A stretch of 20,300 nt of DNA, taken from NCBI GenBank assembly GCA_011772595.1, contig WVZH01000432.1:204785-225084 (forward strand). Reading direction: 5' to 3'. Of this stretch, positions 1-7,143 are shown one piece after another (the stretch's first letter is position 1; every line of letters begins with the position of its first letter). The position numbers and the translations under genes were made by a program. The notes beneath the pieces are model-generated. The model worked only from the letters and a program-made list of their open reading frames with translations. It was not told the origin of the DNA and made no database searches. This DNA is from Anaerolineales bacterium. GTDB taxonomy: Bacteria > Chloroflexota > Anaerolineae > Anaerolineales > E44-bin32.

Positions 1-169
1 TGTAGGGGCCATCACGCCCGTTGGAAGCGATGTCCGTGGCCCGATAGATCAAGTGTACGAGTTCGTTCTCATAGATCGCCGCGCAGTTAAAGACGGCTCC
101 TGCCTCCCATGCGTTTTGCGCTTTGGGACACAAGACAGGTTGATCTGAGAGCCGGCGGAGTTTGATCAT
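1..169 (-). CDS. GH130-type glycosidase/phosphorylase, N-terminal fragment
   Basis: The 56 visible codons begin at the ATG read on the minus strand at 169 and run off the left edge. The fragment reads as a short N-terminal strand (MIKLRRLSDQPVLCPK), then WEAGAVFNCAA and LIYRATD. This order (N/QPVL.P, WE...VFN.AA, LxYRAxD) is the entry to the five-bladed propeller of glycoside hydrolase family 130, whose members phosphorolyse or hydrolyse beta-mannosides in the cytoplasm. The gene follows the ABC transporter ATPase gene by 14 bases in the same direction, so it is the last visible gene of the sugar operon and probably processes the imported sugar. No strong Shine-Dalgarno is visible before the ATG, so coupling to the upstream gene is likely. 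The exact substrate cannot be told from the fragment, and the catalytic Asp lies outside the window. Confidence 0.72.
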   Translation of the reverse strand, partial: MIKLRRLSDQPVLCPKAQNAWEAGAVFNCAAIYENELVHLIYRATDIASNGRDGPY

Positions 170-183
170 GTGTTGTGGGGTAT

Positions 184-1272
184 CTATTGAATTCTTATTT
201 CGGTTTCCGGATCGTAAAACCGCAAGGCATCTGGTTTGAATGCCAAGTGGATGGGTTGCCCTGGCTCGATGATAGGTTGTGCTGGTGCGACGATTTTGAC
301 AATCTCGTCGTCGAGCTCTACGGCCACGATTTGGTGGGATCCCTGAGGTTCTGAGACCAGGCATTCTGTAGAAATGATGGCGTCCTTCTCGCTTACAAGG
401 AGGATATTCTCGGGCCGAACGCCTAAGATGATGTTTCTCTGACCGTGCCTTTTCAGCGTGTCTGTCGTCACCTCGTCCAAGGGGAGTGTGAAGTTAGGGT
501 TGGCTAGTTGATAACCACCATTCACCGCGATCAACTCGGTATTGAAGAAGTTTGTGGGTGGCGTGCCGATGAAATCAGCAACGAAAATGCTTCCACTTTC
601 ATGGTAGACCTCATCCGGCGTGCCGATCTGCACGATTTCGCCGTTTTTCATGATCACGATACGGTCAGCCATGCTCATGGCCTCGGATTGGTCGTGGGTC
701 ACGAAGACAGAGGTGGCGCCCGTGCCAGCGTGAATGGCTTTCAATTCTGTGCGCATCGAGACGCGTAATTTGGCATCCAGGTTGGAGAGCGGCTCGTCCA
801 TGAGGAAGATTTGCGGTTTCACCGCGATCGCACGGGCCACGGCCACTCGTTGTTGTTGGCCGCCTGACAATTGAGCCGGATAACGTTCGAGAAGTTCGGG
901 GATTTTCACCATGCCGGCCACGTCTTTGACGATGCTCTCGATCTCGTCCTTTTTCATTTTTCTCAGACGCAGCGCATAGGCGATGTTTTCGTAGACCGTC
1001 ATGTGCGGCCATACGGCGTAGTTCTGAAAGATCATGCTCACCTGGCGTTTTCTTGGAGGCAGTTCTGTAACATCCGTTTCGCCAATATAAATTCTTCCCT
1101 TGGTCACCTCTTCGAGTCCGGCGACCATACGCATGCAGGTTGTCTTCCCGCATCCCGAAGGACCCAGTAATACCAAAAATTCGCCGTCTTCCACACGTAG
1201 GCTAAAGTCTTTGACAGCCACGACCTTGCGCCCGAAGCGTTTGGTTACATTTTCAAAAGTCAGGGTCGCCAT
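184..1272 (-). CDS. Sugar ABC transporter ATP-binding protein (MalK/UgpC type)
   Basis: Hydrolyses ATP at the inner face of the membrane to drive the two permeases encoded just upstream. The 362-aa length is usual for the CUT1 sugar-importer ATPases. Walker A GPSGCGKTT is at residues 37-45, the Q-loop FQNYAVWPH at about 82-90, the signature LSGGQQQR at 135-142, Walker B IFLMDEP at 155-161 and the H-loop His at 193. All are intact. The C-terminal part (from about residue 235) is the TOBE/OB regulatory domain typical of MalK and UgpC, with the usual GVRPE segment. An AAGGAGG Shine-Dalgarno lies a few bases before the ATG, and the gene starts 10 bases after the second permease gene. Such ATPases are sometimes shared between importers, but here the operon context points to a dedicated one. 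Confidence 0.95.
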   Translation of the reverse strand: MATLTFENVTKRFGRKVVAVKDFSLRVEDGEFLVLLGPSGCGKTTCMRMVAGLEEVTKGRIYIGETDVTELPPRKRQVSMIFQNYAVWPHMTVYENIAYALRLRKMKKDEIESIVKDVAGMVKIPELLERYPAQLSGGQQQRVAVARAIAVKPQIFLMDEPLSNLDAKLRVSMRTELKAIHAGTGATSVFVTHDQSEAMSMADRIVIMKNGEIVQIGTPDEVYHESGSIFVADFIGTPPTNFFNTELIAVNGGYQLANPNFTLPLDEVTTDTLKRHGQRNIILGVRPENILLVSEKDAIISTECLVSEPQGSHQIVAVELDDEIVKIVAPAQPIIEPGQPIHLAFKPDALRFYDPETEIRIQ

Positions 1273-1282
1273 AGATTCCTCC

Positions 1283-2347
1283 TTAGAGCGTGATACCGCC
1301 CCACATCTGTTGAATGTACCGGCGAATGAAGTAGGTGAAGGTCACCGTGGGGATGGCCATGACGATACCGCCTGCGGCAGAAAGGTTGACCTGTCCTGTA
1401 GCTCCCACAAGGGATTTATATACCACCACAGAAAACGTGGGATTGAGTTCTGTCAGAACAAGAGCCGAAACCACTTCATTCCATGCACCCAGGAAGGCGT
1501 ACATGGCGGCAGCGGCCAACCCGGGCAGGGCTAGGGGCAGCGTGATGCGTAGAAAAGCTTGTGCTCGCGTCCCCCCAAATACCTGAGCGGCTTCTTCTAG
1601 CGATACGGGGATTCCCATGAAAATGCTCGCGGTGATCCAGACAGTCAGAGCGATGTTGCCGAGGGAATATACAAGTGAGAGACCGATCGGGCGATCATAA
1701 AAACCCATATTGGCCAGGATGATCACCATCGGTAGGGCGATGGCAATAGCAGGGAACATCCTCACAAACAGGACGCTGAATTTCAGCATCTCGCGTCCGA
1801 CAAACACATACCTGGCGAACGCGTATCCGGCCATGCCTCCGATAGACAATGAGATCAAGATCGTAAGCCCACATATTTGCAGGCTCCTAATCAGCGAAGG
1901 AATGGCATCACGGGTGATCTGAAAGAATACCTTGTAATTATGAAAGACGTCAGCATTTTTAGTGAAATATACAGGGTCTTCACGATCTAACCTGGCGACT
2001 TGTTCCTCAATTTCACCGATGGACACCGGGGTTCCCAACCTCGCTTTCATGTAGACCGACATCTTTTCCAGGTCCAAGGTGTCGATGACGGTGATGTACT
2101 CCTTGTTGACACGGTCATAGACACTTAGCAAATAGCCTCTCTCCCCGTGAGTCATATGGAATTGCGTTGATAAGGCGGGTAGAAGCGGGAGCGGATAATC
2201 GTATGCTTCTCGCGTGGAGAGAAAAGAGAGCGACACGACAAAGAACACGGGTCCGATGATGGACAGTGTGATCGTGGCGACAAAGATATAGAACACCGTC
2301 GTTTTAATGTTTTTGTAGATGTTCCTCCAAGGTGCGCGAGAACTCAT
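1283..2347 (-). CDS. Sugar ABC transporter permease, MalG type with an enlarged periplasmic loop
   Basis: Inner-membrane subunit of a CUT1 carbohydrate importer. The N-terminal helix spans about residues 16-43, then a block of helices runs from about 150 to the C-terminus. The cytoplasmic EAA loop that contacts the ATPase is clear: EEAAQVFGG at 251-259 followed by ITLPL at 268-272. MalG-type permeases are usually near 280 aa and this one is 354. The extra length lies between the first and second helices (about 50-145) and is hydrophilic, with charged stretches, so it should face outside and could touch the binding protein. The gene starts 2 bases after the stop of the other permease, with GGGGAGG inside that gene's end, so translation is probably coupled. 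I see no frameshift: the insertion is in frame and reads as a structured segment. Confidence 0.93.
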   Translation of the reverse strand: MSSRAPWRNIYKNIKTTVFYIFVATITLSIIGPVFFVVSLSFLSTREAYDYPLPLLPALSTQFHMTHGERGYLLSVYDRVNKEYITVIDTLDLEKMSVYMKARLGTPVSIGEIEEQVARLDREDPVYFTKNADVFHNYKVFFQITRDAIPSLIRSLQICGLTILISLSIGGMAGYAFARYVFVGREMLKFSVLFVRMFPAIAIALPMVIILANMGFYDRPIGLSLVYSLGNIALTVWITASIFMGIPVSLEEAAQVFGGTRAQAFLRITLPLALPGLAAAAMYAFLGAWNEVVSALVLTELNPTFSVVVYKSLVGATGQVNLSAAGGIVMAIPTVTFTYFIRRYIQQMWGGITL

Positions 2348-2349
2348 CT

Positions 2350-3264
2350 TCAGTCCTCCCCTCCGCGCCGTTCAAAAGCGCCTGTGAACCTCAAATAAAG
2401 CAAGGCCGCAAGAGAAACAATAGCGGTGACGATCATGGTGTATCCTGCCTTCATTTGGGGACTGATGGCTAATCGGGGGACTTCTTCATGATAGTAAACG
2501 ATTCGCTCGACAAGCACCGGCAGCCGTGAGAACCCGACCATAACGATCACGATCAGCCAGATCTGGATAGCGGCGATCAACCTCAGGATGACCGCAGTCT
2601 GGATGGTGGGGCGTAGCAACGGAAGGGTGATCTTGCGAAGAACAGTAAGATAGTTGCCTCCAAATACATACCCGGCTTCCTCGGTTTCTTGAGGGATGTT
2701 CTGAAGGCCGGCAAGCAGGATGATCATCACGGAGGGAATGACTTGCCAGGCGTCGATGAGGATAATGAGCCCCAGCATCTTCCATTCCGTACCCGCCAAC
2801 CAGTAGATCTTGTCGCCCTGCTCCAGCAGCCCTACGTAGGTCAACAAACTGTTGATCCATCCATTCGTCGTCAGGCCTGTTTTCCACATGGCGCCGACGG
2901 CAACCGCGGGCAATGCCATGGGAAGCATCGCCAAAAAGAGGAAGATGCCGGAACCACGGAACCTGCGATTGATCAGGAGGGCCAGGAAAAGGGCGAGAAT
3001 GAATTCAAGTGAGACAGATATTACGACAAGGATAGCAGTGTTTCTTAGTGCGGGGATAAATTCGGGGTCAGAGAAAACCAGCCTGAAGTTATCAAACGTG
3101 AAACGCCCATTCACGTCTAAAAAACTTGTTGCGAGTTGCTGGAGAACGGGTCGCACCCAGAAGGCAACATAGTAGATCAGCACGGGGAATACCAGCAAGT
3201 AAGGTGTTAGACTTTTACTGATGTTCCTTATGGACTTGGGTCTCTCCAGAGCGAGATCAGCCAT
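2350..3264 (-). CDS. Sugar ABC transporter permease, MalF/UgpA type
   Basis: First of the two membrane subunits of the importer. At 304 aa it matches UgpA/LacF-type permeases, with about six helices: the first at about 20-40, then from about 72 onward. The EAA loop is EEAGYVFGG followed by ITLPLLRP, about residues 195-216. It forms a heterodimer with the 354-aa permease and passes substrate from the binding lipoprotein. The start ATG is preceded by AAAGGA, which doubles as the 3' arm of a short hairpin (3272-3287), so initiation may be restrained. It lies 96 bases downstream of the binding-protein gene and a long hairpin separates the two, consistent with lower expression of the permeases than of the binding protein. 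Confidence 0.94.
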   Translation of the reverse strand: MADLALERPKSIRNISKSLTPYLLVFPVLIYYVAFWVRPVLQQLATSFLDVNGRFTFDNFRLVFSDPEFIPALRNTAILVVISVSLEFILALFLALLINRRFRGSGIFLFLAMLPMALPAVAVGAMWKTGLTTNGWINSLLTYVGLLEQGDKIYWLAGTEWKMLGLIILIDAWQVIPSVMIILLAGLQNIPQETEEAGYVFGGNYLTVLRKITLPLLRPTIQTAVILRLIAAIQIWLIVIVMVGFSRLPVLVERIVYYHEEVPRLAISPQMKAGYTMIVTAIVSLAALLYLRFTGAFERRGGED

Positions 3265-3271
3265 GGCCGGT

Positions 3272-3287
3272 TCCTTTCGGGAAAGGA
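3272..3287 (-). promoter_or_regulatory. Small hairpin covering the permease Shine-Dalgarno
   Basis: On the mRNA strand TCCTTTC is followed after two bases by GAAAGGA, a perfect 7-bp inverted repeat ending 7 bases before the permease ATG. The 3' arm contains AAAGGA, the only Shine-Dalgarno-like sequence for that gene. The effective loop would be four bases. This could lower permease translation, but the stem is short and its formation in vivo is not shown. Confidence 0.45.
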
Positions 3288-3290
3288 GGG

Positions 3291-3329
3291 GATAGAGCCG
3301 GGAAATGGCTCGTACTCCCCGGCTCTATC
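3291..3329 (-). promoter_or_regulatory. Intercistronic hairpin after the binding-protein gene
   Basis: GATAGAGCCGGG and its exact reverse complement CCCGGCTCTATC form a 12-bp perfect stem around a 15-base loop, in the 96-base gap between the binding-protein and permease genes. There is no T-run after it on the minus strand, so it is better read as an mRNA-stabilising or partial-attenuation structure than as a full terminator. Such hairpins downstream of binding-protein genes (for example after malE) keep the binding protein in excess over the membrane subunits. Confidence 0.7.
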
Positions 3330-3360
3330 AGCAACGTCCAGATCACGTCTTCCCGATGGC

Positions 3361-4722
3361 TTATTTCCTTAACGCGTCGAGCCTTGTTTGCGCTTCGTTC
3401 AACAAATCTTGATCGACAGTGCCATCGCCTCCGAGGACCATCTCCTCGAAGACGTCATCGAAGACCTTCTTCACCGCGCCCCAGTCTTCGAAGTCTGCGA
3501 TCGGCAAGAAGGATGGGATACCTTTCTCGAGCACTATCAGCGCCTTGCGGACGATCTCGTCGGCGGGATCGTCACCAAGGAAATCGAGTGCTTCGCCCAC
3601 AACGGGGATGAAGCCCCCAGCTCCCTTGTTGAGCTTCACCTGGATCTCCGGGCGGGTCAGGTACTCGAGCAACAGCACGGCCGCGTCGTAGTTGGGTGAG
3701 CCCTTGACGATGCCCAAACCGTGTGCGCCGGCGATCGTGCCGATACCTGCGGAACCGAGCGGTGCGGGCCCGACCGTGTACAGGGTTTCATTGGAAGCGT
3801 ACACCTGGCCCACGCGGGCGTTGTGGGTGACGCTCAACCAGGCTTCCTCACGCATGAGGAAATCGGTGCAGTTGTCAACACTCAGAATCGTGGGCATGAA
3901 GCCGTCTGCCGCGCCGATCTTGGCCCACTGCTCCCAGGCGGTCGTGGACGCCGTGGAATTGACGTTCGGAAACGCGGGTTCATTGAGTCCGGCAGGATTG
4001 AGCCCGTAGGCGAGCGCAGAGGTGCCGAACTGATAGATCCACATTTTCTGTGGAACGCCAGTCATACAGACTTTTCCTTCACCCTCGCCCTCTGTGATAG
4101 CGACAGCCCAATCCGCGTATTGCTCGTAGGTCAGGCTGTCCATATCTGCGCCTGATGGCATATACGGCAGGGCGTCATTGTGGGCGATGGTGAGGTACAC
4201 GTCGGCGCTGATCGGCACAAAGTATCTAGAGCCACCGACGACGGCGTTACCATCAAATGCCGGTAGGATCGTGCGCCCTGTGAATTGGTCCACTGCTAAA
4301 TCGAGCGCTTCGACGTAGCCGGCATCCGTCCACCAGGCAAAGCGACCGTTGAACGCTAGGATGACATCTGTGGTTACGTGGTCGGTTGCCTGCTGCACGG
4401 TAACCTTGTCGAACAGGTCTGCCCCTTCGATGACCTGGAAGTTGACCGTCACGCCGGTCTCTTCCTCGAAGGGTTTGAGGATCTCATTGATGAAGAATTC
4501 CTGCTCCGCAGGTGGCGCAAACATTTCGGAGCCCATCATCAAAGTCTTGGCCGGCACTTCGACCTCCACCTCGACCTGCTTCTCCACCTCGACTGTTTCA
4601 ACAACCTTCTCGCCCGGAACCTCTACGGTCCTGATCACCTCCGTCGGTGCACACCCGGTAAGGATAGCTGCACCAAAGAGGGCGACGAGAAGTAGTAACG
4701 AAAATGACTTTCTCTCCTTCAC
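3361..4722 (-). CDS. Sugar ABC transporter solute-binding lipoprotein (CUT1 family)
   Basis: Extracytoplasmic binding protein that captures the sugar and delivers it to the permeases. I place the start at the GTG at 4722, because GGAGG lies five bases upstream and it yields a clean lipoprotein signal: KERK, a hydrophobic core, then LTGC with the lipidated Cys at residue 24. An ATG at 4734 and a GTG at 4761 are in frame upstream but add an acidic leader unlike a signal peptide. After the Cys comes a linker rich in Val, Glu and Pro (about residues 27-55), typical of Chloroflexota binding proteins. The remaining 400 residues have the family-1 extracellular binding fold (for example DVILAFNGRFAWWTDAGYVEALD). 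It lies directly after the repressor gene with no room for a separate promoter, so it is co-transcribed with it. Confidence 0.93.
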   Translation of the reverse strand: MKERKSFSLLLLVALFGAAILTGCAPTEVIRTVEVPGEKVVETVEVEKQVEVEVEVPAKTLMMGSEMFAPPAEQEFFINEILKPFEEETGVTVNFQVIEGADLFDKVTVQQATDHVTTDVILAFNGRFAWWTDAGYVEALDLAVDQFTGRTILPAFDGNAVVGGSRYFVPISADVYLTIAHNDALPYMPSGADMDSLTYEQYADWAVAITEGEGEGKVCMTGVPQKMWIYQFGTSALAYGLNPAGLNEPAFPNVNSTASTTAWEQWAKIGAADGFMPTILSVDNCTDFLMREEAWLSVTHNARVGQVYASNETLYTVGPAPLGSAGIGTIAGAHGLGIVKGSPNYDAAVLLLEYLTRPEIQVKLNKGAGGFIPVVGEALDFLGDDPADEIVRKALIVLEKGIPSFLPIADFEDWGAVKKVFDDVFEEMVLGGDGTVDQDLLNEAQTRLDALRK

Positions 4723-4767
4723 GATATCCTCCATCCTATCCAGATCATGGATTCTCAACACTGATCG

Positions 4768-5832
4768 TTATCTGTGTGTCTTTCTCAATAGTCCCTCCTC
4801 CTTTTTCGTAAGTGGTTGGAAAGCGGCACCACAGGACTGCCGCACAACGAGTGTTGGCTTCAAGAGGACCTGCTCCTGTTCCAGGGGATCCCTCTGAATG
4901 CGTCTGATGAGCATCTCGGAGACCATGCCGCCAATTTCATAGACCGGTTGATGCACGGTGGTGAGTGGCGGGTGGGTATGTTCGCCTGCCTCGATTCCAT
5001 CGAAGCCGGCGATGGCGATGTCGCGGCCCACGGTGAGTTGCCTTTCTTGTGCGGCGCGAATTGCGCCCAACGCCGTCAGGTCGTTGGCGCCGATGATGGC
5101 GCTCGGCCGGGGAGTGTATTGAAGCAGCGTTAAGGCAGCCCGATAACCTCCTGTGCGTGTCAGGTTTTCCTCGATCACAAGCGTGGGATCGAATGGCAAC
5201 TCTGCTGCTTGAAGGCCTCGACGATAGCCATTCAAGCGGTCTTGGGCGAGGGTTAAAGCGGAAGGTGCGCCGATGAATGCGATACGATGGTGCCCTAAGG
5301 TAACGAGATGTTCAACAAGGGCGCACATTCCATACCCGCCATCCACGCCAATATGTGGGAACGAGTCACTTGTCCGGCTGCGTCCGAAGGCGACAAAGGG
5401 GACCTGCGCTTCTGTGAGGTATTGGATGCGCCAATCATGAACGCGCATACGCACGAGCACGAATCCGTCCACGCGGCGGGAATTTACCCACCGCTTATAT
5501 GTCGTTTCTTCCTCCTCACCCGGAGGCGCGACAGACACGAGTAGATCGTGGTTGCAACGGCTTGCTTCGTCACCGATGCCGGCCATGAACTCACTGAAGA
5601 ATGGGTCCGAGAACCGAGAGCCGAGGGTTGGAAAGATGAGACCGATCGTCTCGGTGCGCTGACGACGAAGTTGACGAGCGGCGTGAGAGGGGACGTAGCC
5701 CATCTCTCGGGCCGTCTCGACCACTCGCTGTCGTGTCGCCTCGGCGACGTCGTCGTGACCAGCCAGAGCGCGCGACACCGTCGTCACGGAGAGATTAAGA
5801 GTCCTGGCGACATCCCGAATGGTGACTGGCAC
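4768..5832 (-). CDS. LacI-family transcriptional repressor
   Basis: Local regulator of the sugar operon. Residues 3-25 are the LacI helix-turn-helix (TIRDVARTLNLSVTTVSRAL), residues 48-56 the hinge with the minor-groove Leu (YVPSHAARQL), and residues 60-340 the periplasmic-binding-protein-like effector domain (IGLIFPTL, VDGFVLV, GANDLTALGAI, IAIAGFDGIE). At 354 aa it is a normal length. The start is a GTG with AAAAGGAAAA upstream, since no ATG fits the conserved N-terminus. Its promoter carries a CG-centred dyad of the LacI-family type, so autoregulation together with the downstream transporter genes is likely. The inducer is presumably the imported sugar or its breakdown product, which is inference from context. 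Confidence 0.96.
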   Translation of the reverse strand: MPVTIRDVARTLNLSVTTVSRALAGHDDVAEATRQRVVETAREMGYVPSHAARQLRRQRTETIGLIFPTLGSRFSDPFFSEFMAGIGDEASRCNHDLLVSVAPPGEEEETTYKRWVNSRRVDGFVLVRMRVHDWRIQYLTEAQVPFVAFGRSRTSDSFPHIGVDGGYGMCALVEHLVTLGHHRIAFIGAPSALTLAQDRLNGYRRGLQAAELPFDPTLVIEENLTRTGGYRAALTLLQYTPRPSAIIGANDLTALGAIRAAQERQLTVGRDIAIAGFDGIEAGEHTHPPLTTVHQPVYEIGGMVSEMLIRRIQRDPLEQEQVLLKPTLVVRQSCGAAFQPLTKKEEGLLRKTHR

Positions 5833-5883
5833 GGGTTTTCCTTTTCAAAACTGTGGATTGCGGCTATTTCAGGTAGGTACGGA

Positions 5884-5912
5884 TCCAAAACGTTTTCCCC
5901 AATCGTTTTGGA
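5884..5912. promoter_or_regulatory. Predicted LacI-family operator (nested dyads)
   Basis: TCCAAAACG (5884-5892) and CGTTTTGGA (5904-5912) are exact inverted repeats separated by 11 bases. The left arm also sits in a perfect 10-bp palindrome, AAAACGTTTT (5887-5896), and the right arm in a second CG-centred half-match, AATCGTTT. LacI-family proteins typically bind CG-centred palindromes of this kind. The site begins about 10 bases downstream of the predicted -10 on the minus strand, so bound repressor would block initiation or early elongation. Confidence 0.72.
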
Positions 5913-5922
5913 AGGTAAATTC

Positions 5923-5952
5923 ATCTTAGCGCAGCTTGACGCATTATGTCAA
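5923..5952 (-). promoter_or_regulatory. Promoter of the repressor/sugar-transport operon
   Basis: Read on the minus strand, a perfect -35 TTGACA (5952-5947) is followed after 18 bases by TAAGAT (5928-5923). Transcription would begin near 5916, giving a leader of about 85 bases before the GTG of the repressor gene and placing the operator dyad across the first transcribed bases. Confidence 0.68.
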
Positions 5953-6133
5953 GAGGTAGCTCTTATCGCTCCTCCGTCCCGGCATTTTGAAGATTGCCCC
6001 AGCGTTGGTTAGGCGTTCGCACGCCGGAGCGGTCACCGAAAGTGAACCTCAAATAATATCGGCCGGGCATGGGAGCCTGGCCTGTTAATTTGGCGTATTA
6101 GAAGCCAACCTGTTTGAGGCACAGAGGTGGTTA

Positions 6134-6157
6134 GCGTTCCGCTCAGGATGATGGGAG
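6134..6157 (+). repeat. REP-like element, copy 1
   Basis: Contains CCGCTCAGGATGAT. The core CGCTCAGG(A/G)(T/C)GA recurs in inverted orientation at 6176-6186 and directly at 6351-6372. Short intergenic elements with this core are a common kind of dispersed repeat in many bacterial genomes. The genome-wide copy number cannot be seen from here. Confidence 0.5.
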
Positions 6158-6175
6158 TTGAGTGCCCGCTTCAAT

Positions 6176-6223
6176 CGTCCTGAGCGGCGTGCTGCCCGTA
6201 GGGCAGCACGCAGTCGAAGGACG
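6176..6223 (-). repeat. REP-like element, copy 2, with a long perfect hairpin
   Basis: GCGTGCTGCCC (6187-6197) and GGGCAGCACGC (6201-6211) form an 11-bp perfect stem with a three-base loop. Outer arms CGTCCT (6176-6181) and AGGACG (6218-6223) extend it around a small internal bulge. The outer arm read on the minus strand is the CGCTCAGGACG core shared with the other copies. There is no T-run, so it is not a standard intrinsic terminator. Confidence 0.6.
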
Positions 6224-6312
6224 GCATTTGGACGTCTGTGAGGTGTATTGTGCGACCATCCTTCGAATACGCGCCTCTCATCGAGAAAGATTTAAGATGT
6301 GTGCTTGTCTTG

Positions 6313-6372
6313 GCAGATCCACTAAGCGGCGTCAGGCGCTGAGGGGATCTGCGCTCCGCTCAGGGTGACGAG
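6313..6372 (+). repeat. REP-like element, copy 3
   Basis: GCAGATCC (6313-6320) and GGATCTGC (6345-6352) form an 8-bp inverted repeat, followed directly by CGCTCCGCTCAGGGTGACGA. The last part matches copy 1 in the same orientation. The segment GGCGCTGAG inside the loop is a degraded counterpart of the CGCTCAG arm. Confidence 0.5.
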
Positions 6373-6448
6373 TACTGCTTGCCCTAAGGAATCGTCTCAA
6401 TCAAAGGATGGTCAGCCGAAGGAAAAATCCACCTGATAATGGATGGTG

Positions 6449-7138
6449 TCAGCTGCCTTGTTGAGTGGCGCGCATCAGCCTTCTGGCTAGGCCCGCTCCC
6501 AGCAAGGCTAACCCGTCTGTGGTCATGTAATGATAGGAAGCGGCGTCGAAGAGCACGGATGCGCGGGAAGGAAAATCTTCATCCCCGGGCCACAAGGCTG
6601 CCGCCAGGCGGATGCGAGGTAAAGGGAGGAAAGCATAGGCTTGGGGAGCAAGTGCCGTGAGCCGCCATCCATCGCAGGCTTGTGCGGCACGATCGAACAA
6701 CTTCGGGTCTTCACCTATGGTGCGCGCCAACAAGTCACCACTGTATCCCTGAAAGGCTTTGTGGTAGAAACCGCCGCTGGGCAGTTCCCGAAAGGCAATC
6801 CAGCGATCGGCCAGTGGAGCACCATCGGATGTATTCAGATAGTAAATCAACATGGCGGTATCAAAGACAGAGCATGGTTTCTTGTCTTCGAGATCGAAGG
6901 CTTCAAAACTATTCCAGGCGATCGCAATCGGTCTTCCCCAGTATTGCAATCGCAATCGATCATCGTCATAGGTCGCCCCGCACATATCGGCAACCTCATG
7001 GGGTGAGCGTCCTCGCAGATCCGAACGCAGTGTCTCCAATCGGCGTAGCATGCTCTCTTTCCAGGCTGAACGCGCCTGGTCGATCGCCTGGCTACCCGCT
7101 TGTTGGGCGCCACCTGCCTCATCGGTTAGACCTGCCAT
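6449..7138 (-). CDS. DUF3786-type protein
   Basis: A 229-aa soluble protein with no signal peptide. The pattern fits the DUF3786 family as I remember it: a central MLIYYLNTSDGAPLADRW then AFRELPSGGFYHKAFQG (about 95-131), a late LWPGDEDFPSRASVLFDAA (182-200) and a C-terminal TTDGLALLG segment (207-214). The family occurs in Chloroflexota, Firmicutes and some anaerobes, and its biochemical role is unknown to me. The gene starts 5 bases after the 439-aa gene and its only Shine-Dalgarno-like sequence is AAGGA inside that gene's end, so the two are almost certainly co-expressed. The first 20 residues are Gly/Ala/Gln-rich and look like a flexible lead-in. Confidence 0.78.
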   Translation of the reverse strand: MAGLTDEAGGAQQAGSQAIDQARSAWKESMLRRLETLRSDLRGRSPHEVADMCGATYDDDRLRLQYWGRPIAIAWNSFEAFDLEDKKPCSVFDTAMLIYYLNTSDGAPLADRWIAFRELPSGGFYHKAFQGYSGDLLARTIGEDPKLFDRAAQACDGWRLTALAPQAYAFLPLPRIRLAAALWPGDEDFPSRASVLFDAASYHYMTTDGLALLGAGLARRLMRATQQGS

Positions 7139-7143
7139 GACAT

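Larger units (their letters stand above)
5960..6448. other. Non-coding gap with REP-like palindromes
   Basis: About 490 bases with no convincing ORF. It lies between the promoter of the sugar operon and the end of the DUF3786 gene. It holds three copies of a CGCTCAGG-containing element (listed separately) and a weak stem, GGCCGGGC/GCCTGGCC (6061-6082, one mismatch, 6-base loop). No gene on the plus strand ends here that the stem could terminate. Confidence 0.6.

Noticed and set aside
4349..4897. 182-codon open frame on the plus strand
   Set aside because: It is antisense to the binding-protein gene, Ser/Thr-rich low complexity arising from the Val/Glu linker codons, and has no Shine-Dalgarno.
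5935..5953. CTTGAC/GTCAAG inverted repeat upstream of the repressor gene
   Set aside because: It coincides with the -35 hexamer and is short (6-bp arms), so it is more simply explained by the promoter than as a second operator.
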